Positions 54,405-64,000 of a stretch of 64,000 nt of DNA are shown piece by piece. This DNA comes from Streptomyces marinisediminis (GTDB taxonomy: Bacteria > Actinomycetota > Actinomycetes > Streptomycetales > Streptomycetaceae). The position numbers were made by a program, and so were the translations under genes. A model generated the notes under the pieces. The model saw only the letters and a list, made by a program, of their open reading frames with translations. It was not told the DNA's origin and searched no databases. How positions within the stretch are numbered: position 1 is the stretch's first letter; every line of letters starts with the position of its first letter. The stretch lies in NCBI RefSeq assembly GCF_026262575.1, contig NZ_JAPKFL010000006.1, positions 185,124-249,123 of the forward strand. The letters are read 5' to 3'.

Positions 54405-55763
54405 TTGACCGCCACCCCGTCCAGACCCGATCTCGTCCTGCGCTCGACGCGCGTCGTGACGCCGGAGTCCCTCCGGGCCGCCTCCGTCCTCGTCGGCGAC
54501 GGGCGGATCACCGAGGTCCTGCCCCACGAGGCCGCCCTGCCGGACGGCGCCGGCCGCGTGGTGGACGTCGGCGACGACGTGCTGCTGCCCGGCCTGGTGG
54601 ACACCCACGTGCACGTCAACGACCCCGGGCGCACCGAGTGGGAGGGCTTCTGGACGGCGACCCAGGCCGCGGCCGCCGGCGGCATCACCACCCTCCTGGA
54701 CATGCCGCTCAACAGCCTGCCGCCCACCACCACCGCCGCCCACCTCGCCGTCAAGCGCGACGTGGCGCGCGGCAAGGCGCACGTGGACACCGGCTTCTGG
54801 GGCGGCGCCGTCCCGGGCAACGTCGCGGACCTGCGCCCGCTGCACGAGGCCGGGGTCTTCGGCTTCAAGTGCTTCCTGTCCCCCTCCGGCGTGGAGGAGT
54901 TCCCCGAGCTGGACCGCGCCGGGCTGCGGGCCGCCCTCACCGAGATCGCCGCCTTCGACGGCCTGCTCATCGTGCACGCCGAGGACCCGGCCCACCTCGG
55001 CGCCGCCCCGCAGCCGCACGGCCCCCGCTACGCCGACTTCCTCGCCTCCCGGCCCCGCGCCGCCGAGAACGACGCCATCGCCGCCCTCATCGAGCTGGCC
55101 CGCGAGCTGGACGCCCGCGTCCACGTGCTGCACCTGTCGTCCTCCGACGCGCTGCCGATGATCGCCCGGGCCAAGCGCGACGGCGTCCGGATCACCGTCG
55201 AGACCTGCCCGCACTTCCTCACCCTCACCGCCGAGGAGGTGCCCGACGGCGCCACCGAGTTCAAGTGCTGCCCGCCCATCCGCGAGAAGCACAACCAGGA
55301 CGCGCTGTGGAACGGGCTGGCCGACGGCACGATCGACTGCGTCGTCTCCGACCACTCGCCCTGCACCGCGGGCCTGAAGGTCCCCGACTTCGGCCAGGCG
55401 TGGGGCGGCATCTCCTCGATCCAGCTCGGCCTGCCCGCCGTGTGGACCGAGGCCCGCCGCCGGGGCCACTCGCCGGCCGACGTGGCGCGCTGGATGTCCG
55501 CCGCCCCGGCCCGCCTCGCCGGGCTGCACGGCCGCAAGGGCGGCATCGCGCCCGGCCACGACGCCGACTTCGCCGTCTTCGCCCCGGACCAGACCTTCAC
55601 CGTCGACCCCGCCGAGCTGCACCACCGCAACCAGGTCACCGCCTACGCGGGCAGGACGCTGCACGGCGTCGTCCGGTCGAGCTGGCTGCGCGGCGAGCAG
55701 ATCACCGACCACGGCCGCACCCTCACCCGGGCCGGCCGGCTCATCGAGAGGAACTCCGCATGA
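54405..55763 (+). CDS. allB: Allantoinase
   Basis: A 452-residue cyclic amidohydrolase. TTG 54405 is chosen because GAAGGAGG lies nine bases upstream and [15 protein letters not shown] begins the family core; a TTG at 54381 is also in frame. Metal-site features are DTHVHVN, the carboxylated Lys in [25 protein letters not shown] and the catalytic Asp in VVSDHSPC. It opens the allantoin ring to allantoate. It forms an operon with alc (ATGA overlap) and diverges from allR. Confidence 0.95.
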   Translation: MTATPSRPDLVLRSTRVVTPESLRAASVLVGDGRITEVLPHEAALPDGAGRVVDVGDDVLLPGLVDTHVHVNDPGRTEWEGFWTATQAAAAGGITTLLDMPLNSLPPTTTAAHLAVKRDVARGKAHVDTGFWGGAVPGNVADLRPLHEAGVFGFKCFLSPSGVEEFPELDRAGLRAALTEIAAFDGLLIVHAEDPAHLGAAPQPHGPRYADFLASRPRAAENDAIAALIELARELDARVHVLHLSSSDALPMIARAKRDGVRITVETCPHFLTLTAEEVPDGATEFKCCPPIREKHNQDALWNGLADGTIDCVVSDHSPCTAGLKVPDFGQAWGGISSIQLGLPAVWTEARRRGHSPADVARWMSAAPARLAGLHGRKGGIAPGHDADFAVFAPDQTFTVDPAELHHRNQVTAYAGRTLHGVVRSSWLRGEQITDHGRTLTRAGRLIERNSA

Positions 55764-56875
55764 CCGCCCTGCCCCGCTTCACCGGTGACGCCAGCCCCTA
55801 CGGCGGCGGCGACCCGTACGCGGACTACCGGACCGCGGACTTCCCCTTCACCCACCTCGCCGACCTGGCCGACCGTCGCCTGGGCGCCGGTGTCGTCGCC
55901 GCCAACGACGAGTTCTTCGCCGAGCGCGAGAACCTGCTCGTCCCCGAGCGCGCCGAGTTCGACCCCGAGCACTTCGGCCACAAGGGCAAGGTGATGGACG
56001 GCTGGGAGACGCGCCGCCGCCGCGGCTCGATCGCCGACGTCCCGCACCCGGCCGAGGACGACCACGACTGGGCCCTGGTGCGCCTGGGCGCCCCCGGCGT
56101 GATCCGCGGCATCGTCGTGGACACCGCCCACTTCCGCGGCAACTACCCGCAGTCGGTGTCCGTCGAGGCGACGACCGCGCCGGTCTCGGCCTCCCCCGAA
56201 GACCTGCTCGCCGACGACGTGACGTGGACGACGCTCGTCCCGCGCACCGCGATCGGCGGCCACGCGGCCAACGGCTTCGCCGTCGACGCCGAGCGGCGCT
56301 TCACCCACCTGCGCGTCAACCAGCACCCCGACGGGGGCATCGCCCGGCTGCGGGTCCACGGCGAGGTCGTCCCCGACCCCGCGTGGCTGGCGGCCCTGGG
56401 CACCTTCGACGTCGTCGCGCTGGAGAACGGCGGCGCCGTCGAGGACGCCTCCGACCGCTTCTACTCCCCGGCCACCAACACCATCCAGCCCGGCCGCTCC
56501 CGGAAGATGGACGACGGCTGGGAGACCCGCCGCCGCCGCGACCAGGGCCACGACTGGATCGCCTACGCGCTGACGGGCCAGTCCCAGATCCGCGCGGTGG
56601 AGATCGACACCGCCTACCTCAAGGGCAACGCGGCCGGGTGGGCGGCGCTCGTCGGCAAGGACGGCGCGGACGGCGACTGGGTGGAGCTGCTGCCCCGCAC
56701 CCGGCTCCAGCCCGACACCGTGCACCGCTTCCTGCTGCGCGAGGCCCCCGCCGTCACCCACGTCCGGCTGGACATCTTCCCCGACGGCGGCATCTCCCGC
56801 CTGCGCCTCTTCGGCTCCCTGACGGCGGCCGGCGCCGACGCCCTCGCCACCCGCCACCGCGCACTGGGCGGCTGA
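55760..56875 (+). CDS. alc: Allantoicase
   Basis: A 371-residue protein from ATG 55760, overlapping allB by four bases. It consists of two related jelly-roll halves, each with DGWETRRRR ([13 protein letters not shown] and [13 protein letters not shown]) and an [11 protein letters not shown] / [11 protein letters not shown] stretch, the diagnostic duplication of allantoicase. It splits allantoate to ureidoglycolate and urea. No ureidoglycolate lyase or urease was found in the window. Confidence 0.95.
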   Translation: MTALPRFTGDASPYGGGDPYADYRTADFPFTHLADLADRRLGAGVVAANDEFFAERENLLVPERAEFDPEHFGHKGKVMDGWETRRRRGSIADVPHPAEDDHDWALVRLGAPGVIRGIVVDTAHFRGNYPQSVSVEATTAPVSASPEDLLADDVTWTTLVPRTAIGGHAANGFAVDAERRFTHLRVNQHPDGGIARLRVHGEVVPDPAWLAALGTFDVVALENGGAVEDASDRFYSPATNTIQPGRSRKMDDGWETRRRRDQGHDWIAYALTGQSQIRAVEIDTAYLKGNAAGWAALVGKDGADGDWVELLPRTRLQPDTVHRFLLREAPAVTHVRLDIFPDGGISRLRLFGSLTAAGADALATRHRALGG

Positions 56876-57379
56876 CCCACCCGTCGCGTGCCGGGCGGGC
56901 CGCCCCTTCCCGACGCCCGCCCGGCGCGCCGACGCGCTCCCGGCGCCGGCCGCCGACCGGCCCCGACGCCGCATCGCCCGCGGCAGGCCGGCAGGGTCGG
57001 GCGCTCCCGCCGGCCTGCCGCGCCCCGCGCCCCGGGTCGCCCCGGCGGCGGGGACCGCGCCCCGCGGTGGCCGCTAGCGCTTCCGGTACGCGGTCAGGCG
57101 GCACGTGCCGGAGGCGCACGCCCCGGCCGCGTCGGGCGCGTCGGGCGCGTCGGCCGTGTTCGTCGCCCCCTTCCGCTTCTCGCCCGGCGCTCCGTCACCG
57201 CCTCCGGTGCGGGGGCGGCCCACCGGTGGGTGCCGCGCCGCCTCCGCGCGTCACCGCCGGGAAGCGCACGCCACCGCCCTCTCCCGCGTCGCCCCCGCGC
57301 ACCCGCCCGGTCGGGTCCGGGGAGGTTGTCCGATACTTGTGCGGTTGGAAACGGGACGCGAACGAAGGACTGACCGCGA
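56876..57379. other. Gap with terminator hairpin and a promoter region
   Basis: 504 bases without a gene. GGCAGGCCGG (56982-56991) and CCGGCCTGCC (57010-57019) form a perfect 10-bp hairpin that can terminate allB-alc. The last 60 bases before the sugar-binding lipoprotein are less G+C-rich and probably hold its promoter, with TTGTCC and TACTTGT-like elements about 40-50 bases upstream. Confidence 0.5.
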
Positions 57380-58408
57380 GTGACCACCCGCGCACGCAGC
57401 AGACGCCGAGCACGCCGGACGACCGCCGTGCTGGCAGCACTCGTCGCGACCGCCCTCGCGGCGGCGGGATGCAGCAGCACCGGAGGCAAACGCGCCGAGG
57501 AGGAGCGCGAGCGGCGGGCCGCCGGCGGGCGCGCCGTCGTCGACACCCCCCGGTGGACGTTCGCGATGGTGACGCACTCCGGCGCCGGGGACACCTTCTG
57601 GGACATCGTCCGCTCCGGGGCGGAGCAGGCCGCGGCCAAGGACAACATCGAGTTCCTCTACTCCGCCGACCCCGAGGCCGGTCAGCAGGCCGAGCTGGTG
57701 CGGACCCGCATCGACCAGGGCGTCGACGGCCTGATCGTGAGCCTGGCCAAGCCCGAGGCGATGGAGGACGTCGTCCGCGAGGCCGTGGCGGCGGGCATCC
57801 CCGTGATCAGCGTCAACTCCGGCCAGGACGCCTCGGCCGCCTTCGGCGCGCTCGCGCACATCGGCCAGGACGAGGTCACCGCCGGGCGGGCCGTCGGCAC
57901 GGAGCTGACCGAACGCGGCCGGCGCAAGGCGGTCTGCGTCCTGCACGAGCAGGGCAACGTCGGCCACGAGGAGCGCTGCGCGGGCGTGCGCGAGACCTTC
58001 GAGGGCACCGTGGAGAACCTCTACGTCGACGGCACCAACATGCCCTCGGTGCAGTCCTCGCTGGAGGCCGAGCTCCAGTCCGACCCGGAGGTGGACGCCG
58101 TGGTCACCCTCGGCGCGCCGTTCGCCGCGACCGCCGTGCGGGCCGCCGACCAGGCCGGCAGCGACGCCCAGGTCGCCACCTTCGACCTCAACCCGGCCGT
58201 CGTCACCGGGCTGCGGGAGGGCACCGTCGCCTTCGCCGTCGACCAGCAGCCCTACCTCCAGGGCTACCAGGCCGTGGACCTGCTGTGGCTGTACCGCCAC
58301 AACTCCACCATGCTCGGCGGCGGTGAGCCGGTGCGGACCGGCCCGCAGATCCTCACCCGCGAGGACGCCGAGGCCCTGGCCGAGTACACCGCCCGGGGAA
58401 CCCGGTGA
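57380..58408 (+). CDS. Sugar ABC transporter substrate-binding lipoprotein
   Basis: A 342-residue protein from GTG 57380. An Arg-rich start, hydrophobic stretch and lipobox AAGC mark a lipoprotein. The rest is a periplasmic-binding-protein type 1 (RbsB-like) fold: VTHSGAGDTFWDIVRSGAEQAA, RIDQGVDGLIVSLAKPEAM, GIPVISVNSG and QQPYLQGYQAVDLLW. It should bind a monosaccharide or similar ligand; the exact sugar is not readable. First gene of a five-gene chain with 4-base or 1-base overlaps. Confidence 0.88.
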   Translation: MTTRARSRRRARRTTAVLAALVATALAAAGCSSTGGKRAEEERERRAAGGRAVVDTPRWTFAMVTHSGAGDTFWDIVRSGAEQAAAKDNIEFLYSADPEAGQQAELVRTRIDQGVDGLIVSLAKPEAMEDVVREAVAAGIPVISVNSGQDASAAFGALAHIGQDEVTAGRAVGTELTERGRRKAVCVLHEQGNVGHEERCAGVRETFEGTVENLYVDGTNMPSVQSSLEAELQSDPEVDAVVTLGAPFAATAVRAADQAGSDAQVATFDLNPAVVTGLREGTVAFAVDQQPYLQGYQAVDLLWLYRHNSTMLGGGEPVRTGPQILTREDAEALAEYTARGTR

Positions 58409-59472
58409 CGGCCGGCACCGCCGCCCCGCCCGCCCCGGAAACCGGCCGCCCGTCCGGGCCGGCCCCGCAGCGGCGCGCCCCGGCCCGCGTCCTGCTGGCC
58501 CGCCCGGAGCTGGGCGCCGTCGTCGGCGCGGTGGCCGTCTTCGCCTTCTTCGCCCTCGTCGCCGACAGCTTCCTGCGCCCCGGGAGCCTGTCCACCGTCC
58601 TGTACGCGGCTTCCACCATCGGGATCATGGCGGTACCGGTGGCGCTGCTGATGATCGGCGGCGAGTTCGACCTGTCCACCGGCGTCATGGTGACCAGCTC
58701 GGCGCTCGTCTCCTCGATGGCCAGCTACCAGATGACGGCCAACGTCTGGGTCGGCGTCGGGGTGTCCCTGCTGGTCACCCTCGCGTTCGGGCTGTTCAAC
58801 GGCTGGCTGCTGGTGCGCACCCGGCTCCCGAGCTTCATCATCACCCTGGGCACGTTCCTGATGCTCACCGGGCTGAACCTCGGCGCCACCAAGCTGATCT
58901 CCGGCGGCGTCGCCACCCGGAGCATCTCGGACATGGAGGGCTTCCCCAGCGCCAGCGCCGTCTTCGCCTCCCAGCTCACCCTCGGTGACGACGTGCGCGT
59001 GCGCGTCACGGTGCTGTGGTGGCTCGGCCTGACGGCCCTGGCCACCTGGGTGCTGCTGCGCACCCGCGCGGGCAACTGGATCTTCGCCGTCGGCGGCAAC
59101 GGCGCGGCGGCCCGCGCGGTCGGCGTCCCGGTGGCCCGCACCAAGATCGGGCTCTACCTGGGCGTCGCGCTGTGCGCCTGGGTCTCCGGGCAGCACCTGC
59201 TGTTCACCTACGGCGTCGTGCAGTCCGGCGAGGGCGTGGGCAACGAGCTGATCTACATCGCCGCGGCCGTCATCGGCGGCTGCCTGCTCACCGGCGGCTA
59301 CGGCTCGGCCGTCGGCTCGGCCGTCGGCGCGCTGATCTTCGGCATGACGGAGAAGGGCATCGTGTACGCCCAGTGGGACCACGACTGGTTCAAGTTCTTC
59401 CTCGGCGCCATGCTGCTCCTGGCCACGCTGCTGAACGCCTGGATCCGGCGCCGCGCGGAGGCCACCCGATGA
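58405..59472 (+). CDS. RbsC-type sugar ABC permease
   Basis: A 355-residue membrane protein from GTG 58405 (GTGA overlap). About nine to ten segments and the branched-chain/ribose permease signatures [35 protein letters not shown] and [30 protein letters not shown]. It probably acts as a homodimer with the ATPase that follows. Confidence 0.9.
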   Translation: MTAGTAAPPAPETGRPSGPAPQRRAPARVLLARPELGAVVGAVAVFAFFALVADSFLRPGSLSTVLYAASTIGIMAVPVALLMIGGEFDLSTGVMVTSSALVSSMASYQMTANVWVGVGVSLLVTLAFGLFNGWLLVRTRLPSFIITLGTFLMLTGLNLGATKLISGGVATRSISDMEGFPSASAVFASQLTLGDDVRVRVTVLWWLGLTALATWVLLRTRAGNWIFAVGGNGAAARAVGVPVARTKIGLYLGVALCAWVSGQHLLFTYGVVQSGEGVGNELIYIAAAVIGGCLLTGGYGSAVGSAVGALIFGMTEKGIVYAQWDHDWFKFFLGAMLLLATLLNAWIRRRAEATR

Positions 59473-60266
59473 CCGCCGCGCCCGAGCCGGTACTCGCCCT
59501 CGACGGCGTCGGCAAGTCCTACGGCACCGTGCGCGCGCTGCACGGCGTGTCGCTGACCGTGACCGCGGGCGAGGTCACCTGCGTCCTGGGCGACAACGGC
59601 GCGGGCAAGTCCACGCTGATCAAGATCATCTCCGGGCTGCACCAGCACGACGGCGGCACCTACCGCATCGACGGCGAGCCGGTGCGCCTGCCCTCCCCGC
59701 GCGCGGCGCTGGACCGCGGCATCGCCACGGTCTACCAGGACCTCGCCGTGGTGCCGCTGATGCCGGTGTGGCGCAACTTCTTCCTCGGCTCCGAACTCCA
59801 CACCGGGCGCGGACCGCTGCGCCGCCTGGACGCGGCCCGGATGCGCGCCACCACCCGCGAGGCCCTGGCCCGCATGGGCATCGACCTGCGCGACGTCGAC
59901 CAGCCCATCGGCACCCTCTCCGGCGGCGAGCGGCAGTGCGTGGCCATCGCCCGCGCCGTCCACTTCGGCGCCCGCGTGCTGGTCCTGGACGAGCCGACGG
60001 CGGCGCTGGGCGTCAAGCAGGCCGGCACGGTGCTCCGCTACGTCGCGGCGGCCCGGGACGAGGGCCTGGGCGTCGTCCTGATCACCCACAACCCGCACCA
60101 CGCCCACCTCGTCGGGGACCGGTTCGTGCTGCTCAAGCGCGGGGCGATGGCCGGCAGCCACGCCCGCGCCGACATCACGCTGGACGAGCTGACCCGCCAG
60201 ATGGCCGGCGGCGGCGAACTGGACCAGCTCCGCCACGAGCTGCGCGGTGAGGCACAATCGAGCTGA
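59469..60266 (+). CDS. Sugar ABC transporter ATPase (single-domain RbsA type)
   Basis: A 265-residue ATPase from ATG 59469 (ATGA overlap). Walker [11 protein letters not shown]-loop [21 protein letters not shown], signature [15 protein letters not shown], Walker [14 protein letters not shown] and switch His in ITHNPHHA. Only one ATPase domain is present, unlike RbsA or XylG with two, as is common in actinobacterial systems with a ROK partner. The stop overlaps the ROK start by one base. Confidence 0.9.
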   Translation: MTAAPEPVLALDGVGKSYGTVRALHGVSLTVTAGEVTCVLGDNGAGKSTLIKIISGLHQHDGGTYRIDGEPVRLPSPRAALDRGIATVYQDLAVVPLMPVWRNFFLGSELHTGRGPLRRLDAARMRATTREALARMGIDLRDVDQPIGTLSGGERQCVAIARAVHFGARVLVLDEPTAALGVKQAGTVLRYVAAARDEGLGVVLITHNPHHAHLVGDRFVLLKRGAMAGSHARADITLDELTRQMAGGGELDQLRHELRGEAQSS

Positions 60267-61444
60267 TGAGTACGTACCGTGACCGCGCCGCGCACGGCTC
60301 CAGCCGGGCCACCGTGCTGCGCACCGTCGCCACCCGGGGCACCGTCGCCACCCGGGAGCGGCGCTCCCACCTCTCCGCGCCGCGCGTGCCCACCGTCGGG
60401 ATCGACATCGGCGGCACCAAGGTCATGGCCGGCGTGGTCGACGCGGACGGCGTCGTTCTGGAGAAGGTGCGCGCGGAGACCCCGGACAAGTCCAAGAGCC
60501 CCAAGGTCGTCGAGGACGTCATCACCGAGCTGGTCCTCGACCTCTCCGACCGGCACGACGTGCACGCCGTCGGCATCGGCGCGGCCGGGTGGGTGGACGC
60601 CGACCGCTCGCGGGTGCTGTTCGCCCCCCACCTGGCCTGGCGCGACGAGCCGCTGCGCGCGGCGCTCCAGGAGCGGCTGGCGGTCCCGGTGATGGTCGAC
60701 AACGACGCCAACACCGCGGCCTGGGGCGAGTGGCGCTTCGGCGCGGGGCGCGGCGAGGACCACCTCGTCATGATCACCCTCGGCACCGGCATCGGCGGCG
60801 CGATACTGGAGGACGGCCGGGTCAAGCGCGGCAGGTACGGGGTGGCCGGGGAGTTCGGCCACATGCAGGTCGTCCCCGCCGGGCACCGCTGCCCGTGCGG
60901 CAACCGGGGCTGCTGGGAGCAGTACAGCTCCGGCAACGCGCTGGTCCGCGAGGCGCGGGAGCTGGCGGCGACCGACTCCCCGGTGGCGTACCACCTCATC
61001 GACCGCGTCGGCGGCGAGATCGGCGAGGTCACCGGGCCGCTCATCACCGACCTGGCCCGCGAGGGCGACGCCATGTGTATCGAGCTGCTGGGGGAGATCG
61101 GCGGCTGGCTCGGCCTCGGGATCGCCAACCTGGCCGCCGCGCTCGACCCGTCCTGCTTCGTCATCGGCGGCGGGGTCAGCGAGGCCGACGAGCTGCTGAT
61201 CGACCCGGCCCGCGAGTCCTTCCGGCGGCACCTGACCGGACGCGGCTACCGCCCCGAGGCGCGCATCGTGCGCGCCGAGCTCGGCCCCGAGGCCGGCATG
61301 GTCGGCGCCGCCGACCTCGCCCGCCTCGTCGCCCGCCGCTTCCGCCGGGCCACCCGGCGCCGTCTGGAGCGCTACGAACGCTACGAGCGGGCCGCCGCGC
61401 AGCTCGGCCTCGCCCCCCGCCCCGGCCGGGAGCTGAGCCGGTGA
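60266..61444 (+). CDS. ROK-family sugar kinase
   Basis: A 392-residue protein from ATG 60266. DIGGTKVMAG binds phosphate, the catalytic Asp is in VDNDANTAAWGEW, and the ROK zinc motif is CPCGNRGCWE. The first 42 residues are not a helix-turn-helix and contain a short RTVATRGTVATRE repeat, so a kinase rather than a ROK repressor is favoured. Glucokinase-like enzymes of this type phosphorylate the imported sugar. It is co-transcribed with the importer, and a C-terminal Arg/Tyr-rich extension (RRRLERYERYERAA) is unusual. Confidence 0.85.
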   Translation: MSTYRDRAAHGSSRATVLRTVATRGTVATRERRSHLSAPRVPTVGIDIGGTKVMAGVVDADGVVLEKVRAETPDKSKSPKVVEDVITELVLDLSDRHDVHAVGIGAAGWVDADRSRVLFAPHLAWRDEPLRAALQERLAVPVMVDNDANTAAWGEWRFGAGRGEDHLVMITLGTGIGGAILEDGRVKRGRYGVAGEFGHMQVVPAGHRCPCGNRGCWEQYSSGNALVREARELAATDSPVAYHLIDRVGGEIGEVTGPLITDLAREGDAMCIELLGEIGGWLGLGIANLAAALDPSCFVIGGGVSEADELLIDPARESFRRHLTGRGYRPEARIVRAELGPEAGMVGAADLARLVARRFRRATRRRLERYERYERAAAQLGLAPRPGRELSR

Positions 61445-61983
61445 CGGCGCTCGCGCCCGGTGCGCCCCGCCGGCCCCGCCGCCGCTGGCCGACGGCCGTC
61501 GTGGTCGTCCTGCTCATCGCGCTCCCGGCCGGCTACCTGGTGCTCTCGGCCCACCAGAGCCGCGACAGCGGCAAGGACAAGCAGGCCATCGCCGCCGCCA
61601 CCGGCCTGGTGTGGGAGTGGCCGCGCAAGGTCACCCGCCGGGTGTACGAGGTGCCCGTCCCCCGCGGGTCCACCTACGTCGGCTACTACGAGACGAACTC
61701 CTGGGAGACCAGCTCCCTGTACGTGCAGTTCCGCACCTCACCGGAGGGCCTGGAGGCGTTCCTGCGCCGCCTGGGCACGAGCGCCGCCGCGCTCTCCCCC
61801 CGGGCGGCGGGCGTCAGCGCGCGCCAGGCCGACACCGTGGGGTGGGACGTCGACCGCCCCGGCCGGGCCTACGGGCACACCACGGTCGACCTTCCCGGGC
61901 CGCGCCCCGAGGTCGCCGTCACCGTCGACCGCACCAAGCCCGAACGCCCCCAGGTCCACGTCGTCTCCACCGTCACCTTCTGA
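61441..61983 (+). CDS. Membrane-anchored protein of unknown function at the end of the sugar operon
   Basis: A 180-residue protein from GTG 61441 (GTGA overlap). One membrane segment (about residues 17-37) is followed by an external alpha/beta domain of about 140 residues (VYEVPVPRGSTYVGYYETNSW and SSLYVQFRTSPEGLEAFLRR). No catalytic motif. It is translationally coupled to the ROK kinase gene, but I do not recognise the family. Confidence 0.65.
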   Translation: MTALAPGAPRRPRRRWPTAVVVVLLIALPAGYLVLSAHQSRDSGKDKQAIAAATGLVWEWPRKVTRRVYEVPVPRGSTYVGYYETNSWETSSLYVQFRTSPEGLEAFLRRLGTSAAALSPRAAGVSARQADTVGWDVDRPGRAYGHTTVDLPGPRPEVAVTVDRTKPERPQVHVVSTVTF

Positions 61984-62197
61984 CCCCGCGCGGCGGGTGC
62001 GTCGTGCGCGGGGGACGGGGCGGGGCGGCGCGGCGCGGAAGCGGCCTGGCGAACGCCGACCCCGCACGCCGTGCCGGCGCCCGGCGGGCAGCACGGGCCA
62101 CGCGCCCAACCGCCGCACGCCGCGCCGCCGCACCGGCCGCTCCCGGCCCTCGCCCGGCGTGTCGCGGGTGGGCGGGGCGGGCCGGGTGGGGAGCACA

Positions 62198-62857
62198 ATG
62201 CCCGGCATGGACACGCTACTGACGAAGAAGGGCCACGCCTGCGTCCGGCTGGAGCGGAACGGGCGCACGCTCGTCATCGACCCGGGGAACTTCAGCGAGC
62301 CGGACGCGGCCGTGGGCGCCGAGGCCGTCCTCGTCACCCACGAGCACCCCGACCACTTCGACGAGGGCCGCCTGCGCACCGCGCTGGAGGCCGACCCGGC
62401 CACGGAGATCTGGACGCTGCGCAGCGTCGCCGAACAGCTCGCCGCCGCCTTCCCGGGGCGGGTGCACACCGTGGGGCACGGTGACGCCTTCCAGGCCGCC
62501 GGTTTCGAGATCGAGGCCCACGGGGAGCTGCACGCCGTCATCCACCCGGACCTGCCGCGCGTCACCAACGTCGGCTACCTGGTGGACGGGGCGGTCTTCC
62601 ACCCCGGCGACGCGCTCACCGTGCCCGGGCGCCCGGTGGAGACGCTGCTGCTGCCCGTGCACGCGCCGTGGAGCAAGCTGTCGGAGGTCGTCGACTACGT
62701 GCGCGAGGTGCGGCCCCGCCGCGCCTACGACGTGCACGACGGGCTGCTGTCGGACAACGGCCTCGGCATCTACGGGCGCATGCTCGGCCCCGCCGGGCCG
62801 GGCGTGGGGGACGCCGAGCACCTGCGCCTGGCGCCGGGCGAGTCGGCCGAGGTCTGA
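62198..62857 (+). CDS. MBL-fold metallo-hydrolase (UlaG-like)
   Basis: A protein of about 219 residues. ATG 62198 is preferred since GGGGAG is close upstream; ATG 62207 is an alternative. It has the metallo-beta-lactamase motif THEHPDHFDEG, a later His in HAVIHPDLP, Asp in FHPGDALTV, and His in LPVHAPW, giving a di-metal site as in UlaG-type hydrolases. The natural substrate is not evident. Confidence 0.85.
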   Translation: MPGMDTLLTKKGHACVRLERNGRTLVIDPGNFSEPDAAVGAEAVLVTHEHPDHFDEGRLRTALEADPATEIWTLRSVAEQLAAAFPGRVHTVGHGDAFQAAGFEIEAHGELHAVIHPDLPRVTNVGYLVDGAVFHPGDALTVPGRPVETLLLPVHAPWSKLSEVVDYVREVRPRRAYDVHDGLLSDNGLGIYGRMLGPAGPGVGDAEHLRLAPGESAEV

Positions 62858-63006
62858 GCCACCCGCCGCAGCCCCCGCCGGGGCGCCGTGGCGCCGGGTC
62901 GCCAGGGCGCTGGAGTCCCGCGCGGCCGGGGCGCCGTGCCGCCGTATCGCCGGGTCGCCGTGCCGTCGGCGCCCGGCTGTCGGTGGCCCCCGGTAGGTTG
63001 GGGCCC

Positions 63007-63792
63007 ATGGTCACGCGCATCGCCACCTGGAACGTCAACGGCGTCAACCCCCGCATCGAACGGCTGCTGGCCTGGCTGGAGGCCGCCGCACCGGACGTGC
63101 TGTGCCTGCAGGAGCTCAAGTGCACCGAGGAGCAGTTCCCGGCCGCCGCGCTGCGGGAGGCCGGGTACGAGGCCGCGGTGCAGGCGGACGGGCGCTGGAA
63201 CGGCGTGGCGATCCTCTCCCGCGTCGGCCTCCACGAGCCGGTCACCGGCCTCGTCGGCGGTCCGGAGTTCGAGGGCCGGCACGAGCCGCGGGCGGTGAGC
63301 GCGGTGTGCGCGGGTGTGCGCGTGTGGTCGGTGTACGTGCCCAACGGGCGCGAGGTCGGCCACCCGCACTACGAGTACAAGCTGCGGTGGCTCGACGCGC
63401 TGCGCTCGATCGCGGAGCAGGAGGCCGGCGGTGAGCGCCCGTTCGCCATACTGGGCGACTTCAACATCGCCCCCACCGACGAGGACGTGCACGACATCAC
63501 CCAGTTCGAGGGCGCCACGCACGTCACGCCGGCCGAGCGCGACAAGCTCGCCGCGCTGCGCGAGACGGGGCTGGACGACGTCCGGCCGCGTCCGCTGAAG
63601 TACGACGTGCCGTTCACCTACTGGGACTACCGGCAGTTGTGCTTCCCCAAGAACCGCGGCATGCGCATCGACCTCGTCTACGGCAACGCGCCGTTCCGCG
63701 CCGCCGTCACCGACGCCTACGTCGACCGGGAGGCGCGCAAGGGCAAGAGCCCCTCCGACCACGCCCCCGTCGTCGTCGACCTCGATCTGTGA
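63007..63792 (+). CDS. xth: Exodeoxyribonuclease III
   Basis: A 261-residue EEP-family DNA repair enzyme from ATG 63007. Motifs: IATWNVNGV, CLQELKC (metal Glu), the YVPNG region (catalytic Tyr), LGDFNIAP (Asp/Asn) and the C-terminal SDHAPVV with catalytic His. It removes abasic-site and 3'-blocked ends in DNA. Repeated G+C-rich stretches fill the 149 bases before it. Confidence 0.93.
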   Translation: MVTRIATWNVNGVNPRIERLLAWLEAAAPDVLCLQELKCTEEQFPAAALREAGYEAAVQADGRWNGVAILSRVGLHEPVTGLVGGPEFEGRHEPRAVSAVCAGVRVWSVYVPNGREVGHPHYEYKLRWLDALRSIAEQEAGGERPFAILGDFNIAPTDEDVHDITQFEGATHVTPAERDKLAALRETGLDDVRPRPLKYDVPFTYWDYRQLCFPKNRGMRIDLVYGNAPFRAAVTDAYVDREARKGKSPSDHAPVVVDLDL

Positions 63793-64000
63793 CCGCCGCG
63801 CCCGTCGTCCGGCCGCACCCGGCCGGCCCCTGGGCCCCGCCTGACCGTTCCCGCCGCCGCGACGCCCGGCACGGCGCCTCGCGGCGTTGCCGAATCGACC
63901 GAGTAGGCCCCCTACGCCCACTACGCCGCCGATCCGGCGCCTTGCGATGCACCGCACCGGACGCCGCTCCTTGACGGGCAAACCCTGACTGACACGGCAC
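63793..64000. other. Window end without a called gene
   Basis: The last 208 bases contain no frame with protein-like composition and an RBS. A gene could begin just outside. Confidence 0.4.

Noticed and set aside
62870..62980. Repeated GGCGCCGTG/GGTCGCC stretches before xth
   Set aside because: They are irregular, G+C-rich low-complexity sequence without a consistent unit.

Overview
The window looks like a chromosomal segment of Streptomyces or a very close relative. G+C is very high, almost every third codon position is G or C, and GTG starts and 4-base ATGA/GTGA overlaps are frequent. The families present are typical of the genus: an EspR-like regulator, a subtilisin-inhibitor-like protein, DasR-type operators, a MarP-like protease and a full purine-degradation regulon.

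Layout. (1) 1-1,436: the end of a repeat-type protein and an EspR-like regulator. (2) 1,783-16,216: a zinc-responsive block. A beta-propeller gene diverges from a four-gene FecBCDE-type ABC importer, followed by a very small gene for a 37-residue peptide and six genes of azole-RiPP type (leader-binding/ThiF-like protein, CocE/S15-family hydrolase, YcaO cyclodehydratase, SagB-like dehydrogenase, two ABC half-transporters). A Zur-type box precedes the importer and a second one precedes the peptide gene. I read this as a candidate ribosomally made peptide zincophore: made and exported under zinc starvation, then re-imported. This is inference. (3) 16,336-25,133: PucR regulator, three-subunit xanthine dehydrogenase, an AzgA-like purine permease and the XdhC maturation factor. 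(4) 25,414-29,010: a chitin/cellulose-active LPMO behind DasR-like operators, a MarP-type protease, an endonuclease/phosphatase-fold membrane protein and an NTF2-like protein. (5) 29,265-42,202: glyoxylate carboligase, a zinc-ribbon protein, catalase, tartronate semialdehyde reductase, hydroxypyruvate isomerase, a DUF77/HTH pair, the uricase operon, a guanine/8-oxoguanine deaminase and a second NCS2 permease. (6) 43,098-47,528: an island of visibly lower G+C with an alpha/beta hydrolase, a PHA-synthase homologue, a cholesterol-oxidase-like GMC flavoenzyme and a small protein. (7) 47,748-56,875: malate synthase, a MobA-like transferase, a P450, small proteins, a subtilisin inhibitor, the IclR regulator AllR, allantoinase and allantoicase. 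(8) 57,380-63,792: a sugar ABC importer with a ROK kinase, a membrane-anchored protein, an MBL-fold hydrolase and exonuclease III.

How the genes work together. Blocks 3, 5 and 7 form one route: xanthine/hypoxanthine to urate (xanthine dehydrogenase), to HIU, OHCU and allantoin (uricase, HIU hydrolase, OHCU decarboxylase), to allantoate and ureidoglycolate (AllB, Alc), and glyoxylate into glycerate (Gcl, GlxR, with Hyi alongside) or malate (AceB). Catalase can remove the peroxide made by uricase. Two different palindromes recur in front of these genes. TTCC-N7-GGAA lies before gcl, hyi, aceB and allB and is the likely AllR site. TCAACA-N3-TGTTGA lies before catalase, the uricase operon and allB, and its regulator is not evident.

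No tRNA, rRNA, CRISPR array, insertion sequence or phage gene was recognised. All coordinates come from reading the sequence; no database search was possible.
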